A stretch of 64,000 bases of DNA from an uncultured bacterium. Its GTDB lineage: Bacteria > Gemmatimonadota > Gemmatimonadetes > Longimicrobiales > RSA9. Below the pieces are notes generated by a model. The model was not told where the DNA came from. It saw nothing but the letters and a program-made list of their open reading frames with translations, and ran no database searches. The DNA lies in the NCBI GenBank assembly GCA_937889645.1, contig CALBZE010000131.1:1-64000 (forward strand), written 5' to 3'. Positions 57,910-64,000 of the stretch are shown here, piece by piece. Both the position numbers and the translations under genes were made by a program. How positions within the stretch are numbered: the stretch's first letter is position 1; each line of letters begins with the position of its first letter.

Positions 57910-60699
57910 TCAGGAAGCTCGCCTGGCCGCCCCGGCCCGCGGCTTCGACGGGGTGGGCGCGCCGGTGAGCGCATCCTGGACGATGCGCGCCTGCTGCGTC
58001 TCGTGGCGGATGAGGTACCCTTCCGCCGGCGAAGCGCGCTCGGGGCGGCCGACGTAGCGCAGCTCGGCCGAGCCGGCGAGCTTGCGCAGGTGCGGCTCCA
58101 TGAAGCGCCAGGCGCCCATGTTCTCCGGCTCCTCCTGGACCCAGACGATTTCCTTCCGCTTCGGGTAGAGGGCGAGCGTCTCCTCGACCTCTGCGGCGGG
58201 GAACGGATAGAGCCGTTCGACGCGCACGATCGCGACGTTGCGGGCCGCGGCGCGTGCGTCGGAGGTGATCAGGTCGTAGTAGACCTTCCCGGTGCACAGG
58301 ATGACGCGCGTGACCTCGTCGCGACGGTCGGCGGCCTCCGGGTCGTCGAGTACGGGGTGGAACGCGCCGGCGGTCAGCTCGTCGAGCATCGAGACCGCGC
58401 GCGGGTGGCGCAGCAGGCTCTTGGGCGTGAAGACGACGAGCGGCTTCCGGTCCTGCCGCAGCGCCTGGAGCCGCAGCAGGTGGAAGTACTGCGCGGGCGT
58501 CGTGCAGTCGGCGACCGTCATCGCCCCTTCGCCGGCGAGCTGGAGGTAGCGCTCGATGCGCGCGCTCGAGTGCTCCGGGCCCTGACCCTCGTACCCGTGC
58601 GGCAGGAGCAGCACGAGCCCCGAATCCTGGCCCCACTTGGCGCTGCCGGCCGCGATGAACTGGTCGATGATGACCTGCGCGCCGTTGGCGAAGTCGCCGA
58701 ACTGCGCCTCCCAGAGCACGAGCGCCTGCGGCGCCGCGACGCTGAAGCCGTACTCGAAGCCCATGACCGCCAGCTCGGTGAGCGGGCTGTTGTAGACCTC
58801 GAACGGCGCCTTTGCCTCCCGCAGGTTGGCGAGCGGCGTGTACGTCGCGCCGGTCTGGAAGTCGTGCAGGACCAGGTGCCGCTGGCTGAACGTGCCGCGC
58901 TGCGCGTCCTGACCCGTCAGCCGCACGGGCGTGCCCTCGGCGAGGAGCGAAGCGAAGGCGAGCGTCTCGGCGTGGGCCCAGTCGATCGGGCCGCCGGCCT
59001 CGAGGGCCTTGCTGCGCCGCTCGAGCTGGCGGGCCAGCTTCGGGTTGACGTTGAACCCGTCCGGCCAGCTGTGGAGCTGCTTGTCGAGCGCGACGAGCCG
59101 CTCGGCCGGGACGGCGGTCGCCGGCGCGGCAGGAGCCGGCTGCGGCGACGTCGCATGCGACCCGGCGCCGTTGCGCGCCGCGTTCTCCTTGACCTCCGCC
59201 TGCGCCTCGACCAGGCGCTGGTAGGCGGCGTCGTAGATAGAGTCGGCTTCCTGCTGGGAGACGACCCCGCTCTCGACCAGCGCGCTCGCCCACAGCTTAC
59301 GGACCGACGGGTGCTTCCCGATCTTCTCGTAGAGGACCGGCTGCGTGTAGGACGGCTCGTCGCCCTCGTTGTGGCCGTAGCGGCGGTAGCCGATCAGGTC
59401 GATCAGCACGTCTTCGCCGAAGGTCGCCCGGTAGGCCATGGCGAGCCGGACGACGGTCAGGCACGCCTCGGGGTCGTCGGCGTTGACGTGGAAGATCGGC
59501 ATGTCGAAGCCGCGGGCGAGGTCGCTCGAGTAGCGCGTCGAGCGGGACTCGCGCGGCGTCGTCGTGAAGCCGATCTGGTTGTTGACGATGAGGTGCAGCG
59601 TCCCGCCGGTGCGGTAGCCCTCGATCCTCGCCAGGTTCAGCGTCTCGGGGACGACGCCCTGGCCGGCGAACGCGGCGTCGCCGTGGATGAGGATCGGCAG
59701 GACCGCGCGCGGGTCGCGCCGGTTCTCGCGGCCGGAGAAGTCGGTCTGACGAGCCCGCGTCATCCCCTCGACGATCGCGTTGACGAACTCGAGGTGGCTC
59801 GGGTTCGGGACGAGCGTGACGTTGAGCGGCTCGCCGGACAGCGTGGCGTAGCTCCCCTCGGCGCCGAGGTGGTACTTCACGTCGCCGGTCGTGCCGAAGC
59901 CGGCGTGCGCGCCCTCGAACTCGCCGATGATCGCCGAGTACGGCCTGCCGACCACGTGCGTGAGCACGTTGAGGCGCCCGCGGTGCGCCATCCCGATGAT
60001 GACCTCGCGGGTGCCCGCGGCGGCCGCGCGCTCGATCGCCTGATCGAGCATCGGCACCATCATGTCGTTCCCCTCGAGCGAGAAGCGCTTCTGGCCGAGG
60101 TAGGCCCGGTGCAGGAACTGCTCGAGCGCTTCGACCTCGCTCAGCCGGCCGAGCAGCCGCTTCTTCTCGTCGGCGTTGAGCGGGCGGCGGTACTCGCCCG
60201 ACTCGATCGCCCGGCGCAGCCACTCCCGCCGGTCGGGCTGCTCGAGGTGCTCGTACTCGTAGCCGATCGATCCCGTGTAGACCTCACGGATACGCGCAAG
60301 GGCGTCGGCCATGGTCGAGCCGGCGCCCTCGATACCGAGCAGAGACGCGGGGAGCGTTTCCAGGTCTTCCCAGGTGATTCCGTGAAATTCCGGGGAGAGC
60401 ATCGGATGCCCGACGGGCGGGCTCCCGAGCGGATCCACCTTCGCGGCCAGGTGACCGTGCAGGCGGTAGGCATCGACCAGCGCAGCCGCGGCGACCGCCG
60501 TCCGGAGCTGCGCCTGGGTGATGCCCGGCGCCGCGGCCGCGACGCCCTCTGCGGCGATCAGCCCGGCCTGGGCCGCGCCGCCCGCAGCGAAGAACCTACG
60601 CCAGGATTCGTCCACCAGCGCCGGGTTCTGCAGGTAGCGGTCGTACAGTTCCTGCGCATACCCGGCATTGTAGCTATCGAAAAGGTTCGCCCGTTCCAC
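57910..60699 (-). CDS. sucA: 2-oxoglutarate dehydrogenase E1 component
   Basis: SucA decarboxylates 2-oxoglutarate with thiamine diphosphate and passes the succinyl group to SucB in the TCA cycle. The 929 residues match the E. coli enzyme (933). It has the N-terminal E2-binding segment (FDSYNAGYAQELYDRYLQN), GMAHRGRLNVL, the ThDP/Mg region (HGDAAFAGQGVVPETLNL, VNNQIGFTT), the pyrimidine domain and WVQEEPENMG near the end. The GTG at 60699 with GGGAAGA before it is preferred; the longer frame starts with a noisy Arg/Pro-rich stretch. A TATATA -10 box lies about 50 nt upstream. sucB and lpd are not in the window. Confidence 0.96.
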   Translation of the reverse strand: MERANLFDSYNAGYAQELYDRYLQNPALVDESWRRFFAAGGAAQAGLIAAEGVAAAAPGITQAQLRTAVAAAALVDAYRLHGHLAAKVDPLGSPPVGHPMLSPEFHGITWEDLETLPASLLGIEGAGSTMADALARIREVYTGSIGYEYEHLEQPDRREWLRRAIESGEYRRPLNADEKKRLLGRLSEVEALEQFLHRAYLGQKRFSLEGNDMMVPMLDQAIERAAAAGTREVIIGMAHRGRLNVLTHVVGRPYSAIIGEFEGAHAGFGTTGDVKYHLGAEGSYATLSGEPLNVTLVPNPSHLEFVNAIVEGMTRARQTDFSGRENRRDPRAVLPILIHGDAAFAGQGVVPETLNLARIEGYRTGGTLHLIVNNQIGFTTTPRESRSTRYSSDLARGFDMPIFHVNADDPEACLTVVRLAMAYRATFGEDVLIDLIGYRRYGHNEGDEPSYTQPVLYEKIGKHPSVRKLWASALVESGVVSQQEADSIYDAAYQRLVEAQAEVKENAARNGAGSHATSPQPAPAAPATAVPAERLVALDKQLHSWPDGFNVNPKLARQLERRSKALEAGGPIDWAHAETLAFASLLAEGTPVRLTGQDAQRGTFSQRHLVLHDFQTGATYTPLANLREAKAPFEVYNSPLTELAVMGFEYGFSVAAPQALVLWEAQFGDFANGAQVIIDQFIAAGSAKWGQDSGLVLLLPHGYEGQGPEHSSARIERYLQLAGEGAMTVADCTTPAQYFHLLRLQALRQDRKPLVVFTPKSLLRHPRAVSMLDELTAGAFHPVLDDPEAADRRDEVTRVILCTGKVYYDLITSDARAAARNVAIVRVERLYPFPAAEVEETLALYPKRKEIVWVQEEPENMGAWRFMEPHLRKLAGSAELRYVGRPERASPAEGYLIRHETQQARIVQDALTGAPTPSKPRAGAARRAS

Positions 60700-60880
60700 G
60701 ACTGTCTTCCCGTTGAAGGCCGCGTCCTCACGGCTCTGTATATACCCCGCCGCGCGGACGTTGCTCCTCGCGCGGCGCCCGGCGAAAGCCGGGATCGCAC
60801 GCGCCCGCGGAGCGCCGGGATAATATGCGACTCGCCGGTGCAAAGTCCAGCGGTCGCCGGGCGCACGGGAACGGGCCCGA

Positions 60881-61612
60881 TCAGTGCTTCAGGAACGAGT
60901 ACGTCAGCGCGAGCGTGATCCGCGTGAACCGCACGGTGCTGGGCTCGTCGAACGTGAGCCCCGTCTCGGTCACGAACGCGTCGTTCCCGTCGAACGGGTT
61001 GCCGAGCGCCATCGTCGCGACCTCCGCTCGCAGGCCGACGTTGCGGTTTACGCGGAACTGCAGCCCGACCGACCCGGTGCCGCCCCACCGGAAGTGCGTG
61101 TCGTCCGTGGTGATGATCTCGTCCGATGGGTCGTCGCCGAGGCTCCACCACGCCGCGGTGATCCCGGCGGCGGCGTAGGGCGCGAAGCGGCGCGCCGGAT
61201 CGAGGAGGAAGCGCATCAGGTCCAGGCTCAGCACGTAGACGCTCAGGTCGGCCACCTCGTCGTCGTCGAGCACCTCCACGTCGAGGCCGGTGTCGTCCCT
61301 GAACTCCAGATCGCTCGGCGACCACGTGAAGCCGAGCCGCACGCCCGTCCTGTCCCAGATGAACGCGTCGGCCGAGCCGCCCAGAGCGAGTGCGGTGTTC
61401 GCCGTGACTTCCCGTTGGCCGAGGAAGTCGATCACGAAGACGTACTGCTCCAGGAACCGGCCGTAGTCGGCCAGGCCGCCGAAGACTTCGAGCGTGAAGC
61501 GTGCGTCCGGGAACCGCGTGCCCCGCATCCTCTGCGCCTCGGCGTCCGCGGGGAGCAGTGCGGCAATGGATGCGGCCGCGGCCAGCATCGCCGATCGAAT
61601 GGTCATCCTCAT
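60881..61612 (-). CDS. Outer-membrane beta-barrel protein
   Basis: This 243-residue protein has a signal peptide (MTIRSAMLAAAASIAALL, cleaved after ADAEA) and a barrel body of alternating short strands with acidic loops (RFTLEVFGGLADYGRF, VSVYVLS-type strands, RFAPYAAAGITAAWWSLG, GSVGLQFRVNRNVGLRAE). It is probably an eight- to ten-stranded OmpW/OmpA-like barrel. No catalytic motif is present. GGGAGGGGAGG lies just before the ATG at 61612. It is divergent from the M23 peptidase gene. Confidence 0.7.
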   Translation of the reverse strand: MRMTIRSAMLAAAASIAALLPADAEAQRMRGTRFPDARFTLEVFGGLADYGRFLEQYVFVIDFLGQREVTANTALALGGSADAFIWDRTGVRLGFTWSPSDLEFRDDTGLDVEVLDDDEVADLSVYVLSLDLMRFLLDPARRFAPYAAAGITAAWWSLGDDPSDEIITTDDTHFRWGGTGSVGLQFRVNRNVGLRAEVATMALGNPFDGNDAFVTETGLTFDEPSTVRFTRITLALTYSFLKH

Positions 61613-61752
61613 GGAGACCTCCCCTCCCAGAGAGTCCGATTCCGGCTGCGCGCACCGGTTCATCCGGTCCGGCCGCTCGCGCCGGGAAGTGGCGGTGTGG
61701 GGGCTGCAACATGCGCACCACGGCGGAACACTTGTTGCCCGAATAGGATGCC

Positions 61753-62442
61753 ATGGATTGGACGACGATTCGGTCCGGCGCCGTGGCACGCTATGCCGGC
61801 GGCGCCCTGGCCCTGTGCGCCGCGGCGGCCCTGGCGATCTCGTTGACCGGTAGAGACGAAGGCGCCGCGGACGCAGACGAGAGCGCGGCGCAGGATCCCG
61901 CCTCTTCGGTGCCCGGCGGCTGGCCCGCCCGGTCGCCTCACGCCGAGCCGGGGGCGTGGCCGTCCGTGGCGGAGAAGCGCCACCCGGGCGCGGACGCCGA
62001 TCTCGCGCCGCCGGTCCTGGACCCGCCCGTCCTCGGCGTGCGGCTCCGCGGGATCCGCGACAACTTCGGGGAGCGCCGCGGGAGGCGGCGCCACGCGGGC
62101 GTCGACATCTTCGCGGCTCATGGGACGCCGGCGCTCGCCGCCGTCGACGGTTGGGTCTGGCAGATGAAGTGGGACAAGAGGGGCGGGCGCATGCTGTACC
62201 TCCTCGAGGCGTCCGGGCTCTACCTCCTGGGATACGCCCACCTCGACGCGTACGCGCCCGGGCTCGCCGTCGGCCGGCCGGTCCGGCGCGGGGAGGTCGT
62301 CGGCTACATCGGCCGGACGGGGAACGCCGTCGGCTCGCCGCACCTCCACCTCTCGGTCATCCGGATCCGGTCCCCCGAGCGCTGGTGGGACGGCGTAGCG
62401 GTCGATCCGTACCCGCTCCTGGTCGAGGGGCTCGCGCCGTGA
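61753..62442 (+). CDS. M23/LytM-domain peptidase
   Basis: This 229-residue protein has an N-terminal membrane anchor (ALALCAAAALAISLTG), then a Pro/Ala-rich linker of about 60 residues. The LytM fold holds the first zinc pair in RRRHAGVDIFAAHGTP (HxxxD) and the HLHLS motif (HxH) in SPHLHLSV, preceded by GYIGRTGN. All usual zinc ligands are present, so it should cut cell-wall cross-links or act as a divisome/lipoprotein activator. It is transcribed alone, divergent from the barrel gene. Confidence 0.9.
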   Translation: MDWTTIRSGAVARYAGGALALCAAAALAISLTGRDEGAADADESAAQDPASSVPGGWPARSPHAEPGAWPSVAEKRHPGADADLAPPVLDPPVLGVRLRGIRDNFGERRGRRRHAGVDIFAAHGTPALAAVDGWVWQMKWDKRGGRMLYLLEASGLYLLGYAHLDAYAPGLAVGRPVRRGEVVGYIGRTGNAVGSPHLHLSVIRIRSPERWWDGVAVDPYPLLVEGLAP

Positions 62443-62571
62443 GGCGGTCCGGGCGGGACGCCCGCGCGGTGCCGTCCCCTGCGTGACGGCCGCCGGCCGC
62501 GGCGCTTGCCCGGCCCGGCCACCGGCGGAGACGGCGCCCCGCGCCGCTCCAAACTGCGTCCCCGAACGCGG

Positions 62572-62600
62572 TTGCCTGACCGCCGACCCGGCCGTATCCT
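62572..62600 (+). promoter_or_regulatory. Promoter of mutS
   Basis: TTGCCT (62572-62577), 17-bp spacer, TATCCT (62595-62600); the leader is about 35 nt to the ATG at 62642. The rest of the 200-nt gap before mutS is GC-rich with no clear terminator. Confidence 0.6.
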
Positions 62601-62641
62601 ACCGCCACACGCGGCAGGAGCGGACCCACCTCACGGCACCG

Positions 62642-64000
62642 ATGTCGAAGTCCGACGATACCCCATTGATGCAGCAGTGGCGCGAGGCCAAGTCGCGCCA
62701 CCCCGACGCGCTCGTCTTCTTCCGCGTAGGCGACTTCTACGAGCTCTTCAACGAGGATGCCGAGGACGCGGCCCGGCTGCTCGGCCTCACGCTGACCACG
62801 CGCAACAACGGCGCGGCGGCCAACGTCCCGATGGCGGGCGTGCCGGCGCGGGCGCGTGACGAGTACGTGCAGCGCCTCGTCCGGATGGGGAGGCGAGTCG
62901 CCATCTGCGACCAGGTCGAGGACCCCGCCGAGGCGAAGGGGATCGTCCGGCGCGAGATCACCGAGACGATCACGCCGGGCGCGGTGCTGTCCGACGTGCT
63001 CCTCTCGGAGCGGCGCAACAACTTCCTCGTGGCGTTGACCGAGGGCGCCGACCGGTCGATGGCGCTCGCCGCGGCCGACGTCTCGACCGGGGAGCTGCTG
63101 GTCGTGCTCGTCGAGCCGGGCGCGCTCGAGGCGGAGCTGGCCCGCCTCGAGCCGGCCGAACTGCTCCTCCCCTCGAGCTGGGAAGGGCGACGGATCCCGG
63201 GCGCGGACGGCGTCGCCGTCACCCACCGGCCGGACTGGCTCTTCGATCCCGGGATCGCGGCCGACGAGCTGCGACGCCGCTTCCGCGTGCACACGCTGGA
63301 CGGCTTCGGCTTCGAGGACGGCGACGCCGCGCTCGTCGCGGCGGCCGGCGCCCTCGTCGCCTACCTGGCGGAGGTGCAGCCGCAGGCGAGCGAGCACCTG
63401 CGCCCGCCGCGCATCGAGCGCCCCGGCGTCGGGATGGCGCTCGACGAGATGACGCGCCGCAACCTCGAGCTGGTCGAGCCGCTCCGCGCGGACCTGGCCG
63501 GCCGCGTCGGCGGGCGTGCCGGCACGCTGATCGAGGTCGTCGACGAGACGCTGACCGCGATGGGCGGGCGGCTGTTCCGGCGCTGGATCCTCCGCCCGCT
63601 CGTCGTGACCGAGGAGATCTGGCGCCGGCAGGAGGCGGTCGCCGAGCTGGTCGACGACGCCCCGACGCGGCGTCGCCTGCGCGAGGAGCTGAAGGGGATC
63701 CGCGACCTCGAGCGGCTCGCCGCGAAGGTCGGCGCGTGTCGGGTCACCCCGCGCGAGATGCGGGCGCTAGGCGACTCGCTCGACCGCCTCCCCGCGCTCG
63801 CCGACGCGCTGGCGGATACGTCCGCGCCGATGCTCCGCGACCTCGCCGCGCTGGACCGGCTCGAGGACGTGCGCGACCGCATCGCCGGCGCCCTCGCCGA
63901 CGATCCGCCCGCCACGCTCGCCGAGGGCGGCGTGATCCGCGAGGGGTTCAGCGCCGAGCTCGATGAGCTGCGCGCGATCCGCGACGGCGGGCAGGAGACG
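62642..64000 (+). CDS. mutS: DNA mismatch repair protein MutS (3' end outside the window)
   Basis: This is the first 453 codons of MutS, running open to the right edge. The mismatch-recognition domain shows RVGDFYELFNEDAED, whose Phe and Glu contact the mispaired base, then VPMAGVPARA and QVEDPAEAKG. The connector (TPGAVLSD, ADVSTGEL) and the lever/clamp start (MALDEMTRRNLELVEPL, MGGRLFRRWILRPL) follow. The ATPase domain would lie beyond the edge. The start gives MSKSDDTPLMQQWREAKSRHPD, as expected for the family. Confidence 0.95.
   Translation, partial: MSKSDDTPLMQQWREAKSRHPDALVFFRVGDFYELFNEDAEDAARLLGLTLTTRNNGAAANVPMAGVPARARDEYVQRLVRMGRRVAICDQVEDPAEAKGIVRREITETITPGAVLSDVLLSERRNNFLVALTEGADRSMALAAADVSTGELLVVLVEPGALEAELARLEPAELLLPSSWEGRRIPGADGVAVTHRPDWLFDPGIAADELRRRFRVHTLDGFGFEDGDAALVAAAGALVAYLAEVQPQASEHLRPPRIERPGVGMALDEMTRRNLELVEPLRADLAGRVGGRAGTLIEVVDETLTAMGGRLFRRWILRPLVVTEEIWRRQEAVAELVDDAPTRRRLREELKGIRDLERLAAKVGACRVTPREMRALGDSLDRLPALADALADTSAPMLRDLAALDRLEDVRDRIAGALADDPPATLAEGGVIREGFSAELDELRAIRDGGQET

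Noticed and set aside
57373..60918. A 1181-codon plus-strand frame opposite sucA
   Set aside because: The product is an Arg/Val/Asp-rich artefact of GC-rich codon use; SucA is complete on the minus strand.

Overview
The window is a 64 kb piece of a GC-rich chromosome (about 70 % G+C by eye). The cell is probably Gram-negative: there is a TonB-dependent receptor, several small outer-membrane barrel proteins, lipoproteins and a Tat-exported enzyme. Aerobic respiration is suggested by the 2-oxoglutarate dehydrogenase E1, a type-II NADH dehydrogenase and a diheme cytochrome c. The mix of exported amidohydrolase and M24 peptidases, PAS-rich hybrid kinases, SdpI and DUF2911 proteins, and YIP1 and DUF2207 membrane proteins resembles Gemmatimonadota. 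That placement is an inference from gene content only. No rRNA, tRNA, CRISPR array, prophage or insertion sequence was recognised.

Layout, left to right. 0.3-4.1 kb: a small lipoprotein and a five-PAS hybrid histidine kinase. 4.2-7.6 kb: an orphan MetS-like micro-protein and carB. 7.7-22.4 kb: a TPR metalloprotease lipoprotein, an exported amidohydrolase, a barrel protein, two M24 peptidases, a histone-deacetylase-like hydrolase, a methyltransferase, CorA, an orphan GvpL/F protein, PriA and an HNH nuclease. 22.6-29.0 kb: a tight seven-gene signalling operon (MASE2-type hybrid kinase, DivK-like regulator, RsbW-like kinase, STAS antagonist, two patatin-like lipases, REC-PP2C phosphatase). 29.0-34.3 kb (minus strand): an antiporter-Usp fusion, a YIP1 protein, a response regulator and a GAF kinase. 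34.4-42.5 kb: QueD, a Rieske-fold protein without its His ligands, a LigD-type polymerase domain, NDH-2, TrpS, SdpI, a DUF2911 protein and an aldehyde dehydrogenase.

42.6-46.0 kb (minus strand): an AroH-TyrA fusion behind a leader with an intrinsic terminator, then a frameshifted phosphoribosyltransferase/kinase-like gene. 46.1-50.7 kb: ECF sigma, zinc-finger anti-sigma, TonB receptor, diheme cytochrome c. 50.7-57.8 kb: a UDG-like protein, a PLP gamma-family lyase, LemA and DUF2207 proteins, a gene under a Fur-like operator, and two very small genes. 57.9-64.0 kb: sucA, a barrel protein, an M23 peptidase and the first 453 codons of mutS, which runs off the right edge.

The strongest systems-level signals are the partner-switching operon with twin patatins, the AroH-TyrA fusion with its attenuator-like leader, and a recurring promoter type whose -10 box lies 6-8 nt from the start codon, which implies leaderless mRNAs.
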